The position numbers were made by a program, and so were the translations under genes. From Flavobacterium shii (GTDB taxonomy: Bacteria; Bacteroidota; Bacteroidia; Flavobacteriales; Flavobacteriaceae), in NCBI RefSeq assembly GCF_025847235.1, contig NZ_JAOZEW010000006.1:124001-188000 (forward strand): a DNA stretch of 64,000 nt. The letters run 5' to 3'. The notes beneath the pieces are model-generated. The model made no database searches, was not told the origin of the DNA, and saw only the letters and a program-made list of their open reading frames with translations. How positions within the stretch are numbered: position 1 is the stretch's first letter; the number at the start of each line of letters is the position of its first letter. Shown here piece by piece: positions 9,246 through 16,025 of this stretch.

Positions 9246-10316
9246 ATGAATATAGAAGATTTATTTAAGCCATTAACCCTATCGCATGGACCTGCGTTAA
9301 AAAATCGTCTTTTATTATCTCCATTAACAAATATGCAGAGCAATGTTGATGGAACAGCTAATGACAATGATTTTAGCTGGTATAAAAAATGTGCAAGTGG
9401 TGGATTTTCTCTTACTATGGCTTGTGCTGCAAATGTTCAGAGAAACGGGAAGACTTTTCCCGGACAATTAGGGATATATAATGATTCTCATTTAGAAGGC
9501 CTGATAAAAATTGCAGCAGCAATCAAGTCAAATAATTCTCTTGCTTCAATTCAAATTCAGCATGGAGGAATTCGTAGTGATTATTCAAATGAACTTGTTG
9601 GTCCATCCGATTCCTTAATTTCAGGAGCAAGGGGACTCACAATTAGTGAGATAGAAATGCTTCGTGAAGACTTTATAACGGCTGCGGGGAGAGCAGAGAA
9701 AGCTGGATTTAATGGGGTTGAAGTCCATGCTGCATTTGGATATATGCTGGCGCAGTTCATTTCACCATTAACTAATAGAAGAAAAGACAAGTATGGGGGT
9801 ATCCTTGAAAACAGATCAAGACTTTTATTTGAAATAATAGAGGGTATAAGAAAAACTTGCAGTAAAGATTTTCATATTGGATTAAGACTTAATATAGAAT
9901 CAAGAACAACTGTAATAGAAGAAATTAGAGATATTGCAGCAGAAGCAATGATACAGGAAAAAATTGATTTTATAGAGTTTGCCCCATGGGGTAAACCTGT
10001 AGGGAACGTAGGGGATGATCTGTTAATTGATCCGTTTTTAAAAATCTTTACCGAACTTCCAAGAAAAAACGTCCGACTTGGCGCTTCAGGCAGGGTGTTA
10101 AGTGCGCAACATGCTGTTCAGATGTTGGAAAACGGTTGTGATTTTGTCATGATTGGTCGGGCTGCAATATTGGATAGCAATTTTGTAAATGAACTAATTT
10201 CTGATCACAATTATAAATCCCCTCAATTACCAGTTAGAACTGAATATTTAGAAAGACAGGGATTAAGCCCAGAATTTATTGGATACCTGAAACAATGGGA
10301 AGGATTTGTTGAATAA
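9246..10316 (+). CDS. NADH:flavin oxidoreductase, Old Yellow Enzyme family
   Basis: 356 residues forming a single FMN-binding TIM barrel. Diagnostic segments are GFNGVEVHAAFGYMLAQFISP (around residues 157-178), the OYE-family TNRRKDKYGG motif with the following ENRSR, and the C-terminal FMN-phosphate region GCDFVMIGRAAI. The family reduces activated C=C double bonds of alpha,beta-unsaturated carbonyl compounds. The usual active-site HxxH/N pair is altered (HAAF), so substrate binding may deviate. It ends 12 bases before the next dehydrogenase gene, consistent with one operon for electrophile or quinone detoxification. Confidence 0.9.
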   Translation: MNIEDLFKPLTLSHGPALKNRLLLSPLTNMQSNVDGTANDNDFSWYKKCASGGFSLTMACAANVQRNGKTFPGQLGIYNDSHLEGLIKIAAAIKSNNSLASIQIQHGGIRSDYSNELVGPSDSLISGARGLTISEIEMLREDFITAAGRAEKAGFNGVEVHAAFGYMLAQFISPLTNRRKDKYGGILENRSRLLFEIIEGIRKTCSKDFHIGLRLNIESRTTVIEEIRDIAAEAMIQEKIDFIEFAPWGKPVGNVGDDLLIDPFLKIFTELPRKNVRLGASGRVLSAQHAVQMLENGCDFVMIGRAAILDSNFVNELISDHNYKSPQLPVRTEYLERQGLSPEFIGYLKQWEGFVE

Positions 10317-10328
10317 TAAATAAATATA

Positions 10329-11363
10329 ATGACAGACAAAATAAAAACAATGAAAGCTTGGCAATTGCAGGGCTTTGGAATAGAAAACCTCAAATTAATT
10401 ACTACTGAAATACCCATTCCAAATAAAAATCAGATTTTAGTAAAGGTTGGAGCGGTTTCTTTGAATTTTAGGGATAAAGCAATTGTTGAGAAGATATATC
10501 TACCAGATATCATGGAATTTCCATTTATTCCAGTTTCTGATCTTGCTGGTCAAATCGTTGGAATTGGCTCAGATGTAACCCGGTTCGCTATTAATGATCG
10601 TGTAACTTCACATTTATATGGGAATTGGATTAAAGGTAAAAAACATACATCAACTACAGCGTTATCTGGGTTAGGAGGTCCAGTGGATGGAGGACTCGCA
10701 GAGTATATCTTATTAGATGAGCAGGCTGCGATTGCAGCTCCTGCAACATTAACCAATGCAGAAGCTGCCACTTTACCTATTGCTGCTTTAACTGCTTTTT
10801 TTGCCCTAACTAAACATGGACAGTTGGAAAAAGGGCAAACTGTACTTATCCAAGGGACAGGAGGAGTATCTCTCTTTGCTCTTCAACTGGCAAAAGCCCT
10901 TGGTGCAAAAGTAATTATAACCTCAAGCAGTGATGAAAAGTTGGAAAAAGCCAAAGCATTAGGAGCTGATCAGGTTATAAATTATTTAAAAACCCCAAAT
11001 TGGGAAACGGAAGTTTTACGAATAACAAAAGGGATTGGTGTAGATCATATAATTGAAGTAATAGGTGGAGATAACTTTGAACGCTCTGTTGAAGCTGCTA
11101 CGATTGGTGGTCAAATTCATGTGATCGGTTTTTTAAATGGTACGACTTCAAATGCTGATCTACTAAAGATATTATTTAAAGCAGTAAGAATTAATGGGAT
11201 ATTAGTTGGTAACCGTGATGCATTTGAAGAAATGAATGCAATTATAGACTTACATAATATTAAACCGGTTATTGATACTACATATGATTTTGCAGATGCT
11301 ATTTCTGCTTATAAACATTTGGAGCGTGGAGCTTTTGGAAAGCTTGTTATTAAAGTATCTTAA
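10329..11363 (+). CDS. NAD(P)-dependent alcohol dehydrogenase / quinone oxidoreductase-like (MDR superfamily)
   Basis: 344 residues: an N-terminal GroES-like domain (about 1-130) and a Rossmann domain with the cofactor motif GTGGVSLFALQLAKALGAKV (about 175-195). The cysteine and histidine ligands of the catalytic zinc of classical alcohol dehydrogenases are not evident, so it is probably a zinc-free quinone-oxidoreductase-type enzyme. The second methionine, MKAW at 10350, is an alternative start. It is the last gene of the redox operon; a strong terminator follows 48 bases downstream. Confidence 0.87.
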   Translation: MTDKIKTMKAWQLQGFGIENLKLITTEIPIPNKNQILVKVGAVSLNFRDKAIVEKIYLPDIMEFPFIPVSDLAGQIVGIGSDVTRFAINDRVTSHLYGNWIKGKKHTSTTALSGLGGPVDGGLAEYILLDEQAAIAAPATLTNAEAATLPIAALTAFFALTKHGQLEKGQTVLIQGTGGVSLFALQLAKALGAKVIITSSSDEKLEKAKALGADQVINYLKTPNWETEVLRITKGIGVDHIIEVIGGDNFERSVEAATIGGQIHVIGFLNGTTSNADLLKILFKAVRINGILVGNRDAFEEMNAIIDLHNIKPVIDTTYDFADAISAYKHLERGAFGKLVIKVS

Positions 11364-11410
11364 AGTCTTTGCTTAAAGCATTCAGTATTCCTAAACTATT
11401 TTTTTAACAG

Positions 11411-11454
11411 AACAATCCTTTAAAATCATTGATTTCAAAGGATTGTTTTTTTTT
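11411..11454 (+). terminator. Rho-independent terminator after the redox operon
   Basis: The inverted arms AACAATCCTTT and AAAGGATTGTT are separated by a short loop and followed by eight T residues. Confidence 0.85.
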
Positions 11455-11541
11455 GATTCTCGCTGAATAATTGGTTTTCGTCGAATTATTAAGATGTTTG
11501 ATTGGTTAAAGATAAAGGATGAATGGTCAGTTAAAATCTGC

Positions 11542-11979
11542 TCAGTATATCCTAAAAGCTCCCTTAGGATTCTTAACGAGCTCTTTGGTATTCGAATTAA
11601 AATGCTGTAGAATTTGTTTGGGGGCTGCGATAACTTCTTTGTGAATATGATCAAACCATTCTACTTCTTTAGTAACTTCTGCACAGCATTCGTTTTTTGA
11701 GTTGAAAAAGCAGCTTTTAATTTTGATTTTATCCTCTATATAGCAATTTTCCATTTTAACAAAAAAATGCTCGGTAAACATCAAATTTTTGTAACATATC
11801 AATATATGATTTCCTTCTTGCAAGCCTAAATGCAAAGTATTGAGTTTCTCTCTTGAAAATCCGTTATGAAATAAAAAATGATACAATAATCGAATGGCGT
11901 ATGAAATGTACGCAGTATTTTCCATTACCATACCATCATTTACATCTTCTCCAGTAACAACATAATTTTTGCGGATCAT
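11542..11979 (-). CDS. Probable hotdog-fold (thioesterase-like) protein
   Basis: 145 residues. The pattern resembles 4-hydroxybenzoyl-CoA thioesterase-type hotdog proteins: a D-x-N-D-G-M-V-M-E-N-T-A-Y-I-S-Y segment near the N-terminus (family layout D..GH.NN..Y..), a long helix, then alternating beta strands and a late FDHIHKEVIAAPKQI stretch. The conserved glycine-histidine is replaced (DGMV), so catalysis is uncertain. It stands alone between two terminators on the minus strand. I am moderately sure of the fold and unsure of the function. Confidence 0.5.
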   Translation of the reverse strand: MIRKNYVVTGEDVNDGMVMENTAYISYAIRLLYHFLFHNGFSREKLNTLHLGLQEGNHILICYKNLMFTEHFFVKMENCYIEDKIKIKSCFFNSKNECCAEVTKEVEWFDHIHKEVIAAPKQILQHFNSNTKELVKNPKGAFRIY

Positions 11980-11996
11980 TTGAGTTTAGTTTAGGT

Positions 11997-12190
11997 TAAC
12001 CTGTTGGGTGTAATTAATCTTAACACATAGAAACATAGGTTTTGATACTCTCAAAAAAGGCATTTCACTTGTTTAAAATGCACAAAGCTAGCTATGTGAG
12101 AGAAATATATTTTTTTGTACTCTTTTTTACACATGAAATCTATGTTTCTATGTGTTAAATGAAAATTTTGTGAATTACACCCAATGGGTT
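11997..12190. repeat. Fold-back (MITE-like) element with long inverted arms
   Basis: The left arm contains TTGGGTGTAATT followed by TTAACACATAGAAACATAG. The right arm carries the same two blocks in reverse complement (CTATGTTTCTATGTGTTAA, then AATTACACCCAATGGGT). About 110 bases lie between the arms. The element fills most of the 318-base gap 11980-12297 and contains no gene. It could fold into a long hairpin. Confidence 0.75.
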
Positions 12191-12198
12191 TAGGTTAT

Positions 12199-12234
12199 TA
12201 AAAAAAGAGGTCAGTCTATTATAAAACTGACCTC
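12199..12234 (-). terminator. Rho-independent terminator after the YceI gene
   Basis: Perfect stem GAGGTCAGT / ACTGACCTC with a run of Ts on the minus strand; it ends the minus-strand operon that finishes with the YceI-family gene. Confidence 0.85.
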
Positions 12235-12297
12235 ATAATATTAGTCATGTTTAGGGGATATCTCTATTACCTAAACATTCTGTTTTGATGAAAAATA

Positions 12298-12852
12298 TTA
12301 TTTGATCAATAAAAAATTATAGGTAATTTTAATTTTATCGGCAATTTTTTTCCTTACCATGCTAGGTATTTCAATATCGAAATCTTCAGGTTTCACTTCA
12401 AATGTACCTATGGCATTAACTCCGTTTGCTGCTTTCGAAATTTTTACGATTACTGATACAGGTTTTGTTTTACCATGAATGGTAAGATCTCCATTTAAGG
12501 TAAAATTTTTAGATGCATTTGTAATTTTTGAAGCATCAAAACCTTCTATTTTACCTTTTAGTGTTGCTTTAGAAAATTTTTCAGATTCCATATAGTTTTC
12601 ATTAAAATGCTCTTCCATTAAGGCAACTTTAAACCTAAAACCTTTTATAAGAACCAAAGCAGCAAAGTCTCCTGTTGATTGTTCTAAAACGGCAGACACA
12701 CTTTTATTTTCGGCAGCAACTTCTTCATATGAAGGCATAGTAGCCTGAAATTTTATACTCCCAGTTTTAGTAATCAGTTTTTGTGCAAATCCTTGTGTAC
12801 CTGAAATAAAAAGGAACAGTATTACAACGAAATTAATAAGCTTTTTTTTCAT
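12298..12852 (-). CDS. YceI-family periplasmic lipocalin-like protein
   Basis: 184 residues with a signal peptide (cleavage near QGFAQ, about residue 24) and the YceI beta-barrel pattern: strands around KTGSIKFQATMPS, an F-x-F-x-V-A-L-M-E-E-H-F-N-E-N-Y segment, then NFTLNGDLTIHGKTKPVSV, the family's conserved region. YceI proteins bind polyisoprenoid or other hydrophobic ligands in the periplasm. The start lies 5 bases after the stop of the cytochrome-like gene, so it is the last member of a tight four-gene unit (OB-fold, DUF5777, cytochrome, YceI). Confidence 0.9.
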   Translation of the reverse strand: MKKKLINFVVILFLFISGTQGFAQKLITKTGSIKFQATMPSYEEVAAENKSVSAVLEQSTGDFAALVLIKGFRFKVALMEEHFNENYMESEKFSKATLKGKIEGFDASKITNASKNFTLNGDLTIHGKTKPVSVIVKISKAANGVNAIGTFEVKPEDFDIEIPSMVRKKIADKIKITYNFLLIK

Positions 12853-12857
12853 AATGA

Positions 12858-13253
12858 TTAATTTTCTTTAAGTCCGTCTGTATTCCATTTTACGATGATA
12901 TCAATATTTGCCTGAGACATTCTTCCTGCCTGGGGCATGATCCCCTGTTGTCCGGTTTGTAATTGAATTCGATTTAATAAACTGGCGTTTTCAACCGCTG
13001 TTTTTACCTCGGCATAAGTCGTTAATGGTCTAAAACCAGCAGATCTTCCGTTTTGATGACAGCCTACACAATTAGCATCAATAATTGATTTTGCATTTTT
13101 AGTGTAAGTAGTTGCAACTACTGGTTCAGGTGTTGTTACCGGTCCGGGAGGTGTAACTACTTCTGGCGGTGTTTCGATATCTTGATAGGTGTCAGAATTA
13201 CTACAGCTTGTAAATACAGCCAGTAGAATTGTAAGTGCTATTATTTTTTTCAT
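12858..13253 (-). CDS. Small c-type cytochrome-like lipoprotein
   Basis: 131 residues from the chosen ATG at 13253. This start gives a proper lipoprotein signal (MKKIIAL...AVFTSCS, lipobox cysteine about residue 17); an upstream in-frame ATG would bury it and overlap the preceding gene. After a proline- and valine-rich linker (TPPGPVTTPEPV) comes a single haem-binding CxxCH motif, C-V-G-C-H, followed by a region (IMPQAGRMSQANIDIIVKWN) supplying a candidate distal methionine ligand. It is probably an outer-membrane or periplasmic electron carrier. The partners are the adjacent DUF5777 barrel and YceI protein. Confidence 0.85.
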   Translation of the reverse strand: MKKIIALTILLAVFTSCSNSDTYQDIETPPEVVTPPGPVTTPEPVVATTYTKNAKSIIDANCVGCHQNGRSAGFRPLTTYAEVKTAVENASLLNRIQLQTGQQGIMPQAGRMSQANIDIIVKWNTDGLKEN

Positions 13254-13272
13254 AATTGGTTGTCTATAATTT

Positions 13273-14115
13273 TTAAAATACTCTGTATAAGTTAAATCCG
13301 AAAAAGAAATCTCCTTTGCCCCAATTTCCAGACGCATTAGTAAGGTAGCCGCTCTCACTCATGGACTGTGAATTGGTAAATATCAATTGAAAAACATGTC
13401 CGCCCGTTTCGACATCCAAACCTACTGATAATGGATTTTTGTAAAATTCAGGTTTGTCAAAATTGTGCATATATTCTAAATTGACGGATAATCTTTTTGT
13501 AATTTTATAACGTCCTCCTCCTCCAAAAGAAAACTGATTATTGTTTTCAATATCAGGATTGTAAAGGTTTTTATGTACAAAGGAAGGCACTAATTCTAAG
13601 GATAATTTTTCGTTCACTTTTCTTGATATCAATAACTGTTGTACGTACGTCATACGGTGCTTAAATTCTAAGCCTGGATATTGATCCTTTTCTAAAAAGG
13701 TATTAATATCTGCAACACTGTACCCGACAATGTCTACAGGAAAACGAGCATCTTGTCTCATCATTCGGTATTTTACACCGGTTTCATACATTTTGTTTAA
13801 AGTGTGTCTGGAAAGGCTAACCGATAACCAATCTGTAACTCCATAAATACCACCAAGTTTTGTTGTAGCATTATCAAGACCAAAAAAACTATCAAAACCA
13901 TCTTTAACGGTGCCAAAACGATGCGAGACTAGAAAATAGAACTCTTTTTTGGCAGGCATTTTTGTAGTCTGTAAGGTTACCAACTGTAAAGCTTTAAAAG
14001 TTGCTGTAGAATAACTTTCTTCGACTTGAGTTGAATCAAGACTTTTGAGCAGGTCATCTTGTGAATAAGCCATCGTGGCTAAAAAAAGACAGATTGGAAC
14101 TAAAAATTTCTTCAT
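13273..14115 (-). CDS. DUF5777-family outer-membrane beta-barrel protein
   Basis: 280 residues, signal peptide cleaved near MAYSQ (residue 19), followed by amphipathic strands ending in phenylalanine (LYRVF at the C-terminus), as expected for outer-membrane barrels. The segment FLVSHRFGTVKDGFDSFFGL is characteristic of DUF5777 proteins, which in Bacteroidota typically sit beside cytochrome-c and YceI genes, as here. The start is 7 bases downstream of the OB-fold gene stop. The function of the family is unknown; the context suggests a role in electron transfer or metal handling at the outer membrane. Confidence 0.8.
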   Translation of the reverse strand: MKKFLVPICLFLATMAYSQDDLLKSLDSTQVEESYSTATFKALQLVTLQTTKMPAKKEFYFLVSHRFGTVKDGFDSFFGLDNATTKLGGIYGVTDWLSVSLSRHTLNKMYETGVKYRMMRQDARFPVDIVGYSVADINTFLEKDQYPGLEFKHRMTYVQQLLISRKVNEKLSLELVPSFVHKNLYNPDIENNNQFSFGGGGRYKITKRLSVNLEYMHNFDKPEFYKNPLSVGLDVETGGHVFQLIFTNSQSMSESGYLTNASGNWGKGDFFFGFNLYRVF

Positions 14116-14122
14116 AAATTGA

Positions 14123-14527
14123 TTAATTATTTTGTTTGTTAATGGTGCATTGGTCTAATTTAACCTCTTGAAATAGTTCATCATAACCAATGCATTTACC
14201 TTTAACTGTCGTGTTATTATTTATAAGTTTATCTTTTGTTTTATTAGTAAACAGACAAAAAAGATTATTTTCAATTATCACAACAGAATCTGTTTCTTTG
14301 GTTACTTTACCAGTTATTTCAATAGTTTTATTGAGATATAATGAATCCGCTTTTTTTGGATTTGAATTATACTCGTTAAGTAATTTTGTTGCTGTCATAC
14401 TGAAATCCGGCATTTCTGATTCTATATTGCGTGCTTCCTTAAAGAGAAATCCGTAATAAAAATAAATGCCCGCCGAAACCAATAGCAACAAGGCTGCAAT
14501 TACAAATGCTATTTTTTTTCTTTTCAT
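14123..14527 (-). CDS. Membrane-anchored OB-fold (tRNA_anti-like) protein
   Basis: 134 residues with an N-terminal membrane anchor (residues 6-28) and a C-terminal small beta domain, with ITGKVTKETDSVVIIENNL and TVKGKCIGYDEL typical of the OB-fold 'tRNA_anti-like' family of Bacteroidota envelope proteins. The ligand is unknown. It is the first gene of the OB-fold/DUF5777/cytochrome/YceI unit (7 bases to the next gene). Nothing suggests nucleic acid binding beyond the fold name. Confidence 0.72.
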   Translation of the reverse strand: MKRKKIAFVIAALLLLVSAGIYFYYGFLFKEARNIESEMPDFSMTATKLLNEYNSNPKKADSLYLNKTIEITGKVTKETDSVVIIENNLFCLFTNKTKDKLINNNTTVKGKCIGYDELFQEVKLDQCTINKQNN

Positions 14528-14731
14528 ATTTATGCTTTAATTTTCCGTTAGAACTAATTCTCTTTTTATCTCTAACACGCTATCTTTCTAATTGTGATTT
14601 TATTTGAATAGTCATCTGATGATTTATTTTTGCCCATTTTTATCATCAGTAAGTAAAAGATATTTTAACAGTTAACTTTTTTATAAGTGGAGTTATCATT
14701 CATTCATGTCACAAACTAGTATATTTTTATT

Positions 14732-14771
14732 ATTTCAAATTAGTCCAATTCTCATTGAACTAATTTGAAAT
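14732..14771. repeat. Long hairpin downstream of the COG4315-type gene
   Basis: Arms ATTTCAAATTAGT and ACTAATTTGAAAT (13 base pairs) around a 14-base loop. No clear T tract follows on either strand, so it may be a transcript-end hairpin or a small palindromic repeat. Confidence 0.5.
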
Positions 14772-14812
14772 ATAGAAAGGTGCTTTATGAATTTCTTGGA
14801 AATTTATAATTT

Positions 14813-15700
14813 TTATATTGCAAGTGGTATATCTTTTACTGGTACTGGCCAAACTCCTGGGCTAGGGAAACTAATTCCTTTATTGGCACCTCTTATGTTT
14901 GCGTCTTGTCCAAAATAATACAAAGGCCAACCGTTGTAAATCAGTTGTGATTTACCAAATACTGTGATAACACTAAATTTAGATTTGTCGAGAATAGAAG
15001 GAACAACAATTTTATCTGTTTCATATATTGGCCAAACAGCATTGTTTGAAAAATCAGCGTTAGTATAATTGTTTTTCTTAGAATTATCAAATTTAAAGGT
15101 ATAAAGTGTTTTACCATTAGCATCTGTAAAATAGGTGGTTAGACCATCTCCAACAGTATAATCTGATTTGTAGTTTTTACCATCATGTCCTAAAAGCTGA
15201 CTTCGTACAATCATGATAGAGTAATCTGGTTTTGCGATGAACCAAACGCCACCGACTCCATCTCCAGTTGTCTGACCTTTAGTTTCTGGTGTGTTTGTTC
15301 CGTTTACACTAGGTGCATAGTAATACAATGGCCATCCTTTGTAGGTAAGTTGTTTTTTATTGGTTGAAGTAGTAATAGTTCCAAAGTCTGATAATGTTAA
15401 TCCTGCAGCTAATTTATCTGCTGTTAAATTATCTACATAAAAGGGCGGCCAAACCGCTTCACATCCGCCTGTACACGATGCTTGCCCGTTTGCATCTGTT
15501 GCGAAAAAATATAATGATTTTCCATCTTTATCTGAAAGATAAGAGCCTAATGTTGTACTTGTAGAAAGATTAACTTCTGTTTTTAGTTCTGGAGTAGGAG
15601 GAGTGGGATTATCACTCTCCTTGTCACTACTACTGCAGCTTACGAATAATGTTGTTGCTATAACAGCAACTACAGCGAATTTGATTTGTTTTAATTTCAT
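14813..15700 (-). CDS. COG4315-type lipoprotein with 'secreted repeat' (Lipoprotein_15) units
   Basis: 295 residues. Lipoprotein signal MKLKQIKFAVVAVI...FVSCSSS with the lipid cysteine at about residue 22, then a proline-rich spacer. The mature protein holds repeats of the form D-x-x-G-K-S/T-L-Y-x-F followed by an aromatic block and then a (Y)NGWPLYYF or KGWPLYYY motif: one copy around residues 55-130, the other around 195-285. The first has the CTGGCEAVWPP cysteine pair typical of the family. Function is unproven. It lies between a TonB-receptor operon and the cytochrome/DUF5777 group on the same strand. Confidence 0.85.
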   Translation of the reverse strand: MKLKQIKFAVVAVIATTLFVSCSSSDKESDNPTPPTPELKTEVNLSTSTTLGSYLSDKDGKSLYFFATDANGQASCTGGCEAVWPPFYVDNLTADKLAAGLTLSDFGTITTSTNKKQLTYKGWPLYYYAPSVNGTNTPETKGQTTGDGVGGVWFIAKPDYSIMIVRSQLLGHDGKNYKSDYTVGDGLTTYFTDANGKTLYTFKFDNSKKNNYTNADFSNNAVWPIYETDKIVVPSILDKSKFSVITVFGKSQLIYNGWPLYYFGQDANIRGANKGISFPSPGVWPVPVKDIPLAI

Positions 15701-16025
15701 AGTTCTTTTATTTAGTTTATATCGAAAAGGGAAATAAGCTTTACAGAATTAGTAAAGTATTTTGTTGTAAATTATATCAAGAAATTAGGCTCATTTTTTT
15801 TGATGCGTATTTCGTTCAATAATTTTTATTGTTATGAACTGTCATAAAAACAGTAGCCTTGATGATGTAGAATCAGGTATTGTAATGGGGTCATTTTTCT
15901 ATTCTTTTGGATAGGGTTCAATAGTAAAACAGTCTTGATGCAGATTACCCTACCAAAGAATTGATATTTTATAAAAAAAATAAAAAGAAGGACAAAGTTT
16001 TTTTACAAACCTCGTTGAAATAGGG
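15701..16025. other. Intergenic stretch without a recognisable gene
   Basis: 325 bases between the TonB-dependent receptor gene and the COG4315-type gene, both on the minus strand. It must hold the promoter of the latter. I see no convincing open frame, repeat or strong hairpin. Confidence 0.5.

Noticed and set aside
11391..11654. An 87-residue minus-strand frame
   Set aside because: It overlaps the terminator after the redox operon and the end of the hotdog-fold gene in another frame.
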